From Actinomycetota bacterium (lineage in GTDB: Bacteria > Actinomycetota > Thermoleophilia > Gaiellales > Gaiellaceae), in contig PLZU01000009.1 in assembly GCA_003152275.1 (NCBI GenBank), positions 14,655 through 78,654 of the forward strand: 64,000 nt of DNA, written 5' to 3'. Positions 9,103 to 17,809 of the stretch are shown here, one piece after another. A program made the position numbers and the translations under genes. Each line of letters opens with the position of its first letter. The first letter of the stretch is position 1. The notes beneath the pieces are model-generated. The model searched no databases, was not told the DNA's origin, and saw only the letters and a list, made by a program, of their open reading frames with translations.

Positions 9103-9960
9103 CTACGGCAACGAGTTGGCGGCGCGTTGCTTCGCATGTTCCGCAAATGCAGTCGTCGCCTCCACACTGCCTGCTCTCGGAGGGTCGTTGGGATCCCACC
9201 CGAGCGCCCGGTCATCGAGCACTTGCTGGATCAGGTCGCGCCACGCCGGGTTCAGCGCATCCTGCGCCCACTCGAGCGACGCCTGCTTCGACGCGACCTC
9301 GGCGGTATCGAGCGTGTACAGCATTCGGCACAGGGTCGTCACGGCGTAGCGCTGCGCCCACGCAATGTCGAAACTGATCCAGCTGAACAGGTCTGGCAGG
9401 AAGCTCTCGATCAGTTGTCGCATCCTGCGACGGAGCGCGTCTGCGGGAACCTCGGCGACGAGCTCACGTGGGTCGGGACCGGCGAGCGTGATCCCGCACT
9501 CGCGGAGCGTCCATCTCACGTCTTCGGTGTTGCAGTGGGTTGACCACTGCATCTCCCGCCAGCCGTGGTCGATGTAGAGCCACTGCTTGTCGAGAGCCGC
9601 GAGTGTCTCAAGCTCCGCCCTCGGCGCGTACGAACCTTCGAGATGGTGCGTCCAGTGCCCGGAACGGGTTGGAATCTCGTCGTGGATCTGACGAAGCGCT
9701 CGTTCTTGCTCCGCCGAGACCTGAGCCTCAGTGACAACCAGAAAGTCGCAGTCGCTGTAGAGATCACCGGCTCCGAGCGCGAAGGAGCCGGTCAGGTAAG
9801 CACCGAGAAAGTTGTCCGCGAGGATCGACTCGACGCGCTCCACGAGTTCCCGCAACAGCTCGTTCAGTTCTGGAAAGACCGTCGGCGGCGACGCCGCTCC
9901 CCATGCAGCAGACACCGCTGCATTCAACATCACCCATTCCGATGCCCGCCCGGGGGACAT
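9103..9960 (-). CDS. Nucleotidyltransferase/aminoglycoside adenylyltransferase-like protein
   Basis: LGAYLTGSFALGAGDLYSDCDFLVVT nucleotidyltransferase motif; start uncertain (ORF open to 10089). Confidence 0.65.
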   Translation of the reverse strand: MSPGRASEWVMLNAAVSAAWGAASPPTVFPELNELLRELVERVESILADNFLGAYLTGSFALGAGDLYSDCDFLVVTEAQVSAEQERALRQIHDEIPTRSGHWTHHLEGSYAPRAELETLAALDKQWLYIDHGWREMQWSTHCNTEDVRWTLRECGITLAGPDPRELVAEVPADALRRRMRQLIESFLPDLFSWISFDIAWAQRYAVTTLCRMLYTLDTAEVASKQASLEWAQDALNPAWRDLIQQVLDDRALGWDPNDPPRAGSVEATTAFAEHAKQRAANSLP

Positions 9961-10072
9961 TCCCGAACTCAATGTGGTGAGTACTGCGGACCGGCGCAAA
10001 TCTTGGCGCGCACCCTCCCGCTCGAACACGCAACCCCGGCATCCGTGCGGCTTTGCGCGAATCACAATGCCT

Positions 10073-10137
10073 GTCTTCAAAACCGTCACGCCGGCCTAAC
10101 CGGCCGGTAGGTCAGTTCGACTCTGGCGCCGCTCCGT
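10073..10137 (+). repeat. selC 3'-end direct repeat, copy 2 (61/65 identical)
   Basis: GTCTTCAAAACCGtcACGCCGGCcTAACCgGCCGGTAGGTCAGTTCGACTCTGGCGCCGCTCCGT. Confidence 0.95.
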
Positions 10138-10233
10138 TTCGTCGAGCACTTGCGCTGTACCCATTTGGGGGATGCAGCCCCGGGACTTCCGAAGATCATT
10201 CGAGGGAATTCGTCCCCCTCGGAGAAGGGTCAC

Positions 10234-10326
10234 ATGAAACTGCGGCTTACACGTTCGCTCTATGTACTCGCTGTGATTGTGTCGTTCGCCCTCGCAGCTG
10301 GTGCGGGCAAGAAATTCGGCGGATAA
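10234..10326 (+). CDS. Putative secreted micro-peptide (30 aa)
   Basis: MKLRLTRSLYVLAVIVSFALAAGAGKKFGG*; SD-like ggagaaggg upstream; signal-peptide-like hydrophobic core. Confidence 0.45.
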   Translation: MKLRLTRSLYVLAVIVSFALAAGAGKKFGG

Positions 10327-10390
10327 CGCGGGCGTAGCTTGTGCGCGCGTGTGAAGTCTGCTCGCGCGCGCGCGCGCCGATAAACACAGC

Positions 10391-12580
10391 ATGAGGGTCT
10401 CAGCCAAAGCTTTCGAGCGTTGCCTCGGCGCGCTGTTCTGGCTTCCGCTCGTGGTGGCCCTCTTTGTCGAGCGGTCGGCTCTCCCCTCGCTGGCCACGAT
10501 CGCGCCAATCCTCGCGCTCGCCGTGATCGGCGAAGAGCTGGTGGTGAATCAGCGGCAGCGCCCCGAAGGCGCGCTTCTTTCCTTCTCGGCGGTCGCTCAT
10601 GTCGCAGCCGTGTTCGTGCTCGGCCCACTCCCGGCGGGAGCGATCGCGGCTATCGGTGTTCTCGTTTCCGACGGGACCCGGCGCGAAGGGCGTCGATACC
10701 TGCTCGTCAACTCTGCGATGTTCGGCGGCTCGACCGTCCTTGCCGGCTATGTCTTCATCCTCGCCGGCGGACACCCGGGAGAGATCGGGACATCTACGTT
10801 GCCGGCGTTGGTCGCAGCTGTCGCGATGCGCTACCTCGTCACCTCGACGGTGTTTTCGCTTGGGACATCTCTGAGCTCGAAGGCGCCCTTCAGCGTGGTC
10901 TTCCGGGAAACAGTGGTCGAGGAGATCTCATCCGCCGCCCAGGAAGGCAGTCTCGGGATCCTGATCGCGTACTCGATCTCGAACCATCAGTGGATCGTGC
11001 TGCCCTTCCTACTGCCACTGTTCGCGGCGATCTACCGCTCGAGCGCAACCTACGAGCAACTAAAGGAAGAAACGGCTGCCGCGCTGGAAGCCGTCGCCGA
11101 AGTCGTCGACGAACGCGACCCCAGCACCGCGGAGCACAGTGAGCGCGTCGCACGCTGGGTCCGTCAGTTCACGGAAGCAATCGGTCTGCCATCGCGAGAG
11201 AGTGCGCGTCTGATTGCAGCCGCGCGGCTTCACGATCTCGGAAAGATCGGCGTCGACGTGCAGACGCTTGCGAAAACGGGTCGGCTCGACGCACGCGAGC
11301 TGGCCTCGATCCGCGGACACCCTCGTCTGTCGGCCCGCCTTCTTGCCCCGTTCCACTTCGCGCGTGAAATGTCTCGCTATGTCGAGCTCCATCACGAGCG
11401 ATTCGACGGACATGGGTACTACGGCGTGCCAGGCGAGGATGTACCAATCGAAGCTCATGTCCTGATTGCCGCAGACAGCCTCGACGCGATGACCTCCGCG
11501 CGGCCGTATCGCCCAGCCTTGTCTCTTGAAGAGGCAGCCGCAGAACTAAGGCACAAGGCAGGCAGCCATTTCCAGCCTGACGTCGCCGCGATCTTTGCCG
11601 CCATCGCTAGCGGCACGGCGGCCACGCACGTGCTCGAGGAGCATCAACTCGGCGCTTTGCGCAGCTCTTTCTCTCGTATCCCGGTCGCCTCCATTCCCGA
11701 TTTGCGGCCCGTGAGCTCACGGATCTTGGTGCTCTGCCTAGCGGTGATCTCCCTGCTCGTTTTCGGCGAAGACAGGATTCCGCTGGCGACACGCGCAGCG
11801 GTCGTCGGCGCGGCTGTCTGTGTCGGCGCCATTGCAGCCGTCAAGGCCGTTCTCGGTCTGAAACGCGAACGTTCAGCCCTACGCGCGCTCGACGCAGGCG
11901 CATCACCCGCATCGGTCCTCGCACACGCAGGGATGAACGGATGGCTTGCGGTGCTCGAAGTGGACGCCGACGGAGGCGGCTACGTCGCCCGGCCGATCGA
12001 TCGAACGGCCGTCGCCGGCAACGACCTGCGTGAGGCCTGCTCTGGCGCACATCGGCACGGGACCGCCGCATATCGAGCAGAGAGCGGGACATGGCTCGTC
12101 GTTCGTTCACGAGAAGCCTCCACCCGTGTCGCTGCCGGATTATCCCGCCGTCCCAACGCACGACAACTCCGCGTCCTACAAGCGCTGACCGATCGCCTCG
12201 CGGAAGCAACGATGCGTGACACCGAGGTTGAGACAGGTGACGCGATCGTCCAGGCGACGATGCGCGTCGAGCTCGGGATGTACGAACCTGTCCGGCGGCG
12301 AGCAGGGCAGCTCGTCGCGGAGCAGCTCGTTGACGAGGCAGAGCGCCGGCTCAACGCTCTCGCAGGTCTGGGCGGCTCCCTTGTTCGCAGCGGCGACGAC
12401 AATTTTGTCGTCTCCGTTTCCGTTCGAAGCGAAGACGCACTCAATCGGCTTTGCAAAGAGGTAGCTGCACAACTCGCACAGATCCCGCTCCCACGCGGCA
12501 CGATGCCGATCTCGCCGCGCCTGCGCGCCAGTGTCACGGAGAACGAGTCTGTCGTAACGCCACTCCAGGCGGTCGGATAG
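10391..12580 (+). CDS. Membrane HD-GYP-type phosphohydrolase-like signalling protein (729 aa)
   Basis: N-terminal TM helices, then TAEHSERVARW...ARLHDLGKIG...HHERFDGHGYYG...AADSLDAMTSARPYR. Confidence 0.8.
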   Translation: MRVSAKAFERCLGALFWLPLVVALFVERSALPSLATIAPILALAVIGEELVVNQRQRPEGALLSFSAVAHVAAVFVLGPLPAGAIAAIGVLVSDGTRREGRRYLLVNSAMFGGSTVLAGYVFILAGGHPGEIGTSTLPALVAAVAMRYLVTSTVFSLGTSLSSKAPFSVVFRETVVEEISSAAQEGSLGILIAYSISNHQWIVLPFLLPLFAAIYRSSATYEQLKEETAAALEAVAEVVDERDPSTAEHSERVARWVRQFTEAIGLPSRESARLIAAARLHDLGKIGVDVQTLAKTGRLDARELASIRGHPRLSARLLAPFHFAREMSRYVELHHERFDGHGYYGVPGEDVPIEAHVLIAADSLDAMTSARPYRPALSLEEAAAELRHKAGSHFQPDVAAIFAAIASGTAATHVLEEHQLGALRSSFSRIPVASIPDLRPVSSRILVLCLAVISLLVFGEDRIPLATRAAVVGAAVCVGAIAAVKAVLGLKRERSALRALDAGASPASVLAHAGMNGWLAVLEVDADGGGYVARPIDRTAVAGNDLREACSGAHRHGTAAYRAESGTWLVVRSREASTRVAAGLSRRPNARQLRVLQALTDRLAEATMRDTEVETGDAIVQATMRVELGMYEPVRRRAGQLVAEQLVDEAERRLNALAGLGGSLVRSGDDNFVVSVSVRSEDALNRLCKEVAAQLAQIPLPRGTMPISPRLRASVTENESVVTPLQAVG

Positions 12581-12581
12581 C

Positions 12582-14393
12582 GTGATTCTGGGAGTTGCAC
12601 TTCTCGCCGGCGTGGTCCTTGCTTGGCTTCTCGGCGCGAAACCATCGCGACTCGTGGATCTGAATCTCCGCGGAGGCCCGTTTGTCTTCGCCGCACTCGC
12701 GATCCAGTTGTGCCTCTTCACTCGCATTCACGGTCATGTGCCCGGCCAGCTCTTCTTGCCTCTCCAGGTAGCGACGTATTCCCTCTTGGCGGTCTTCCTC
12801 ATCGTCAACATGCGGGCTGGTCGCGCGCTCATCCTTGTCGTTCTCGGACTCGTCGCGAATCTGCTGCCGATCTTGACTAACGGCGGCAGAATGCCCATTT
12901 CCCTTTCAGCCTGGACGGCGACCGGGACGCCGCCCGAACTGATCCAACGGACTGGCCACTACGCGAACAACGTCCTCGCCGGCCCGCACAGCCACTTCGC
13001 ATGGCTCGGCGACATCTTCGCGCTCCCGGCGAGTGTCCCCTATGCGAGCGCACTCTCCGTCGGCGACGTGCTGATGACGTTCGGACTTACCGCGTTCGTC
13101 TATCGCGCCTGCATCCGACCCCGGGCTGGCGCACTGCCCCTGCGCATCCTTGAGCCTCTGCGGTTCGACTCGTTCCGAAGCCTGATCATTGGACGAACCG
13201 TCTCCAAGCTCGGCGACTGGTTGACCATGGCCGCAATCGTGACCTGGATCTTCCAGCGCACACACTCAACGTTCGCTGTCAGCGCGTTTCTCGTCGCTCG
13301 CATCGCCGGGATCATCGGAGGCGGCGTGATCGCGGCCCCGCTCCTCAACCGCATCCCCCAGTTCCGAACCCTCTCAACCGTCGAAGCTCTGAGAGGCATC
13401 CTGATGCTGGTGACGCTCGCCTTCGCGAAGCACGGCCTCGTCGCACCCGTCATCGGCCTCGTGTGCCTGTCTTCCATGCTCGGCGCCGCCACGAACCCGA
13501 GCGCGTCGAGCCTCGTGCCGGAACTCCTGCCCGATCGTCTCCTGCATCAGGGCAACGCCCTCCACGGCGTCACCCGAAACGTCGTCATGGTCGCCGGGAC
13601 CGGTCTCGGGGCTCTGTCGATGGGCACCCTAGGGATCGCGCCGTCGCTCCTCATCGACCTGGGAACCTTCGCACTCGCGGCACTGCTCTATTTGCACCTC
13701 AGCGCCAGCGCCGACCCCGTCGGCCCCGAAACGCCGGATGCAGAACCTGCGCAGTCGCGTCGCCAGCTCTTGCGGGGCATCCTGAGTAACCGCGTGATCT
13801 TCGGCCTCACGGCCTCGTTCACCCTCGTGACTGGCGCCATCGGACTCTTGAACGCCTCCCTCCCCCAGTTCCTCGCGCGACAGGTCGCACAACCACAGGC
13901 CTATGGCTACGCCCTGGCCGCCATCGGACTGGGGTTGATGTGCGGAGAGTTCCTGACCGGCTTCATCGAACGCGAGAGCGTCGCTCGCCGATCCGTTGCG
14001 CTGGCTTTCTTTGTCTCCGGCGTCGTCGTCTTCCTCGCCTCCCAATCGACCGTCGCGGCGACGATCTACCTTCTTCTCTTCCTACTCGGGGCAAGCGACG
14101 GGAGCACAGAAGTCGTCTACGACACACTGTTCCAACGGCAACTCCCGCGCCAAAACACCGCCGGCACCTTCGCCCTCGCGTCAGCGATCCAGAACGGCGG
14201 CATGTTGGTCGGCCTCCTCGCCGCTCCGATCGTGCTCCAGACCGGAGACTCGACGACCGCCTTTCGCTTGTCCGCGGTCGGCTGTGTCGTAGGCACGATG
14301 ATTGCCGCCCTTGCGCTCTTCCGCCGACCTCGAGTCGACGAGAATGCGCTGGGCGAAGAGTCTGCCGGCCGCCGTGAACTCTCGCCGGCGTAA
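12582..14393 (+). CDS. DUF5317-like membrane domain fused to MFS transporter
   Basis: N-terminal ~170 aa with LTNGGRMPIS motif; C-terminal MFS (FRSLIIGRTVSKLGDWLTMAAIVTWIF...); GTG start 1 bp after the HD-GYP stop. Confidence 0.7.
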   Translation: MILGVALLAGVVLAWLLGAKPSRLVDLNLRGGPFVFAALAIQLCLFTRIHGHVPGQLFLPLQVATYSLLAVFLIVNMRAGRALILVVLGLVANLLPILTNGGRMPISLSAWTATGTPPELIQRTGHYANNVLAGPHSHFAWLGDIFALPASVPYASALSVGDVLMTFGLTAFVYRACIRPRAGALPLRILEPLRFDSFRSLIIGRTVSKLGDWLTMAAIVTWIFQRTHSTFAVSAFLVARIAGIIGGGVIAAPLLNRIPQFRTLSTVEALRGILMLVTLAFAKHGLVAPVIGLVCLSSMLGAATNPSASSLVPELLPDRLLHQGNALHGVTRNVVMVAGTGLGALSMGTLGIAPSLLIDLGTFALAALLYLHLSASADPVGPETPDAEPAQSRRQLLRGILSNRVIFGLTASFTLVTGAIGLLNASLPQFLARQVAQPQAYGYALAAIGLGLMCGEFLTGFIERESVARRSVALAFFVSGVVVFLASQSTVAATIYLLLFLLGASDGSTEVVYDTLFQRQLPRQNTAGTFALASAIQNGGMLVGLLAAPIVLQTGDSTTAFRLSAVGCVVGTMIAALALFRRPRVDENALGEESAGRRELSPA

Positions 14394-14477
14394 GTCTGGC
14401 ACTTCGCTTAAAAGAGAATCCGGCTCACGACCGAAGTCTGACGCGGCGACGTCCGTCCGATCTATAACTGGCGCGTA

Positions 14478-14542
14478 GTCTTCAAAACCGGTACGCCGGC
14501 GTAACCCGCCGGTAGGTCAGTTCGACTCTGGCGCCGCTCCGT
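14478..14542 (+). repeat. selC 3'-end direct repeat, copy 3 (65/65 identical to copy 1)
   Basis: GTCTTCAAAACCGGTACGCCGGCGTAACCCGCCGGTAGGTCAGTTCGACTCTGGCGCCGCTCCGT. Confidence 0.95.
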
Positions 14543-14651
14543 TACGTCGAATCCGGCTCCTTCGTTGGGAGCGGAGCTTCAGGCATCCATTGGAAGAAAC
14601 AGCCGTCCGAGCCCGTCTAGAGGGGACTGCAACGACGAAGAAGGAAGACTG

Positions 14652-14759
14652 ATGGAGACTCGCAACAAGATCGCAGCGAACACCAACGAAGACATCGTCG
14701 AGGGTGCCCGCAAGCGGCTCGCCAGCAACAGCAGCGAGCACGTCCTCTCCGACAACTGA
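14652..14759 (+). CDS. Hypothetical micro-ORF (35 aa)
   Basis: METRNKIAANTNEDIVEGARKRLASNSSEHVLSDN*; SD aaggaag upstream. Confidence 0.4.
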   Translation: METRNKIAANTNEDIVEGARKRLASNSSEHVLSDN

Positions 14760-14805
14760 TTTGAGCTCCAGGCCGCCTGGCGGATACCTGGGTAAGGGAA
14801 ACAGA

Positions 14806-15108
14806 GTGCTGATCCCCCTCAACCGCCGCTTGCGCGGCGACTTGCATCTCGCGCGGAAGGTAGCCGCCCAGGTCGCCGCTACGGCCGAACGCTTCAACCT
14901 CTCAGCTCGCGAGGCGGAAGTTCTTGCCCTGCTCATCTTGGGCGACAGCAACGCCGAGATCGCCGAGCAGCTCCTCGTCTCTCATAAAACCGTCAAGAAC
15001 CACCTCGGCGCGATCTATGAGCGGATGGGCGTCCGCAACCGGGTCGAGGCGGCGACGGTCACGCTGCTGCGCGAGCTACTTGACACCTCCATTTCATCGG
15101 CCGCGTAG
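14806..15108 (+). CDS. Stand-alone LuxR/GerE-type HTH regulator (100 aa)
   Basis: FNLSAREAEVLALLILGDSNAEIAEQLLVSHKTVKNHLGAIYERMGVRNRVEAA; GTG start with aaggga SD. Confidence 0.8.
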   Translation: MLIPLNRRLRGDLHLARKVAAQVAATAERFNLSAREAEVLALLILGDSNAEIAEQLLVSHKTVKNHLGAIYERMGVRNRVEAATVTLLRELLDTSISSAA

Positions 15109-15118
15109 CCGCACCGCA

Positions 15119-15136
15119 ACTCTGGCGCCGCTCCGT
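15119..15136 (+). repeat. selC 3'-end direct repeat, copy 4 (18 bp)
   Basis: ACTCTGGCGCCGCTCCGT. Confidence 0.85.
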
Positions 15137-15152
15137 TAGGCGCGATCCAGCT

Positions 15153-15815
15153 TTACGGCCTCTTTGGTTGGACGACACCGGCGTCGTAGGCGACGATGAC
15201 GGCTTGCACGCGGTCGCGAACGCCGAGCTTTCGTAAGAGGTTCGAGACGTGGGTCTTCACGGTGGTCTCGCTGACGACGAGCGTCGACGCGATTTCGGCG
15301 TTGGAGAGACCGCCTGCGAGAAGTCGAAGGGTTTCCGATTCGCGGTCGGTTAGCGATCCAACCGCAGCGGTATCCGCTGGGCGCGCGGCAATCGTGGTGG
15401 AGAATCGCTCGAGCAGTCGCTCGACGGCGGTCGGCCCGAGCAGTGCGTTCCCGCTTGCCACGACGCGTATCGCGTCGACGAGCTCGCCGGGGCGCACGTC
15501 TTTGAGCAGAAAGCCGCTGGCACCGGCTCGGACGGCTCCGTACACGTACTCGTCGAGATCGAAGGTTGTGAGCACGAGGATTCGCGTGGCGCTGCCGGAG
15601 GCGACGATTCGCTTCGTGGCCTCGATGCCGTCGAGGTTCGGCATTCTGATGTCGAGCAGGATCACGTCCGGTTCGAGCTCTTGGACGAGAGCAACGGCCT
15701 GCTCGCCGTCTTCCGCTTCGCCGACGACCTCGAGGTCGGGCCTTCCCTCGACGATCAGGCGAAAGCCGCTGCGAACGAGCGCCTGATCATCGGCGATCAC
15801 GACTCGAATGGTCAC
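15153..15815 (-). CDS. NarL/LuxR-family response regulator
   Basis: IRVVIADDQALVRSGFRLI...VILLDIRMPNLDGIEATKRI; C-terminal LTDRESETLRLLAGGLSNAEIAS HTH. Confidence 0.93.
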   Translation of the reverse strand: MTIRVVIADDQALVRSGFRLIVEGRPDLEVVGEAEDGEQAVALVQELEPDVILLDIRMPNLDGIEATKRIVASGSATRILVLTTFDLDEYVYGAVRAGASGFLLKDVRPGELVDAIRVVASGNALLGPTAVERLLERFSTTIAARPADTAAVGSLTDRESETLRLLAGGLSNAEIASTLVVSETTVKTHVSNLLRKLGVRDRVQAVIVAYDAGVVQPKRP

Positions 15816-16933
15816 GTGGCCTTGTCGAGCGGGATCTCCGCCGCGACGCGGTAGCCGCCGCCCGGTGCGGGGCCGGCTGCGAGGACGCCGCCGAGGAGCG
15901 CGACGCGCTCGCGCATTCCGACCAGCCCGTTTCCGCCCGTACGGTCCCCGGTTTCCGCGTTGCCGGCTCCGTCGTCGCGGATCTCGAGCTCGAGTCTGTC
16001 GCTGTAGCGGATCCGGACGCGTACGTGCTCCGCGTCGGCGTGCTTGAGACTGTTCGTCAGGGCTTCTTGAACGATCCTGAACGCGGAGAGCTCGACCGCT
16101 GCCGACAGTGGTTGCTGCTGACCTTCGATCTCCAGGGAGACGTCGAGGCCGGTTGCGCGAACCTGGTCGATCAGCCGGTCGAGTTGGTCGAGTCCCGGTT
16201 GTGGCTCGTACTCGGCGGAATCGTGGAAGATCCCGAGTACGCGGCGGAGGTCGGCGAGCGCGGCGCGGGCTGCGGAGTCGATCGCGCGGATCGGCTCGCG
16301 CGCTCGGGCGGCGTCGAGCTCGAAGGCGTCGTCGGCCGCGCCGGCCTGGACGACGATGACGCTGAGCGCGTGCGCGATGACGTCGTGCAGCTCGCGGGCG
16401 ATGCGTGCCTGCTCTTCCGCGGCTGCGCGCCTCGCTTCGCTTTCTCGCTCCCGCTCGAGCCGGTCCGCCTTCTCCTCGATCTCGCGGACGTAGGCGCGGC
16501 GCGAGCCGATGCTGTCTCCGAGCAGCGCTGCTGCGATCAGAAAGACGACGCGGGCGGCGCCGGCGCCAAACTCGATCCCGCCGACGGAGAGGACGGCGAT
16601 CGCGACCGCGAGAATCGCGCCGATTCCAACCGCTCGCTCGACACGTTGTTCACGAACAGACGTGAGCGTGTAAAGGGCGACGCCGAGCTGGAACGGTAGA
16701 ACCCAAACGCCTAGAGCGATCGTTGCGAGCACGACGGATGTCACGACGATGACCACACCGACCGGGAAGCGGCGCCGAAAAAGTAGAGGCGCTGCTTCGG
16801 CGATGCTGAGCACGATCGCCGTCGCCTCCGCGTGCTCGTTTCTGATCGCGGCGCCGATCCCGAGGAAGACAAGCAGCCCGACGATCGAGACGTCGACGAG
16901 CCGCGGGTGACGGTGGAGCCAGCTCCAGATCAT
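15812..16933 (-). CDS. Sensor histidine kinase (HisKA_3/NarL-type)
   Basis: EEQARIARELHDVIAHALSVIVVQAGAA, IVQEALTNSLKHADAEHV, GNGLVGMRERVALLGG. Confidence 0.93.
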   Translation of the reverse strand: MIWSWLHRHPRLVDVSIVGLLVFLGIGAAIRNEHAEATAIVLSIAEAAPLLFRRRFPVGVVIVVTSVVLATIALGVWVLPFQLGVALYTLTSVREQRVERAVGIGAILAVAIAVLSVGGIEFGAGAARVVFLIAAALLGDSIGSRRAYVREIEEKADRLERERESEARRAAAEEQARIARELHDVIAHALSVIVVQAGAADDAFELDAARAREPIRAIDSAARAALADLRRVLGIFHDSAEYEPQPGLDQLDRLIDQVRATGLDVSLEIEGQQQPLSAAVELSAFRIVQEALTNSLKHADAEHVRVRIRYSDRLELEIRDDGAGNAETGDRTGGNGLVGMRERVALLGGVLAAGPAPGGGYRVAAEIPLDKAT

Positions 16934-16978
16934 CGAGGCTCCACCGTAACCCGCGTCGCTGTTGTATGCAGTCCGCCG

Positions 16979-17809
16979 CTAGGTGTCGCGGTGCACGAGC
17001 AACACCGCGGCGACAGCGACCGCCACTGCGCAGTAGCCGAGCATGAGCAGCCCGCCCCCGAGCGGCGAGAGCGAATGCGCCCCATGATGCAGGGAAAACA
17101 GCTGCCGCCCCGCGTCACTTGGCAAGTACTTGCTGATCGCGTTGTTCCAGTTCGTCGGCAGCACGTTCATTAGCGGTGGCAGGACGAAGAAGACCCCCGC
17201 AAACGTCGCGATGCCGCCGGCCGTGCTCCGCACGATCGAACCGATACCGAGCGCGAAGATGCCTACGAGGGTCACGAAGAGGGCGCCACCAAGCAGCGAC
17301 CGCGCAACTCCCGGATCCCCGAAGGAGATCTGCAGGATGTGATGTCTCGAGAGAATCGCTTGGCTTGCGAAGAACGCGATCAGCACCAACGGGATCATCA
17401 AAACGAACGACACGGTCCCAAAGACCGCGAGCTTCGCCCACAGAACAGGAAGCCGCTTGGGGACCGCGATCAGCGAGGAGCGGATCATTCCGGTCGAGTA
17501 CTCGCCGGTGATCACGAGCACGCCGAGGACGGCGATGGCGAGTTGCGCGACGTTGACGCCGGCAAGCGCGATGTCGAGCGGATGCCGACCGGCCCGATCG
17601 CCCGCCGACATGTGCGACCAACGCGACGCGGTCACGACGGCGAACAGGATCGGGAAGGCGATCGTGAGCAGGCTCCCGACTCCAAGCGACCAGCGCGTAG
17701 AGCGGAGCGAGACAAACTTCGTCCACTCCGACAGCACCACCCGAGCCTGAGTGACTCGCCCCCGCTCGGTGAGACGTGGGATCGAGACGGATACCGTTGC
17801 GTTGCTCAT
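16979..17809 (-). CDS. ABC transporter permease
   Basis: Multi-TM ABC-2-type permease (VLSEWTKFVSLRSTRWSL...ITGEYSTGMIRSSL). Confidence 0.85.
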   Translation of the reverse strand: MSNATVSVSIPRLTERGRVTQARVVLSEWTKFVSLRSTRWSLGVGSLLTIAFPILFAVVTASRWSHMSAGDRAGRHPLDIALAGVNVAQLAIAVLGVLVITGEYSTGMIRSSLIAVPKRLPVLWAKLAVFGTVSFVLMIPLVLIAFFASQAILSRHHILQISFGDPGVARSLLGGALFVTLVGIFALGIGSIVRSTAGGIATFAGVFFVLPPLMNVLPTNWNNAISKYLPSDAGRQLFSLHHGAHSLSPLGGGLLMLGYCAVAVAVAAVLLVHRDT

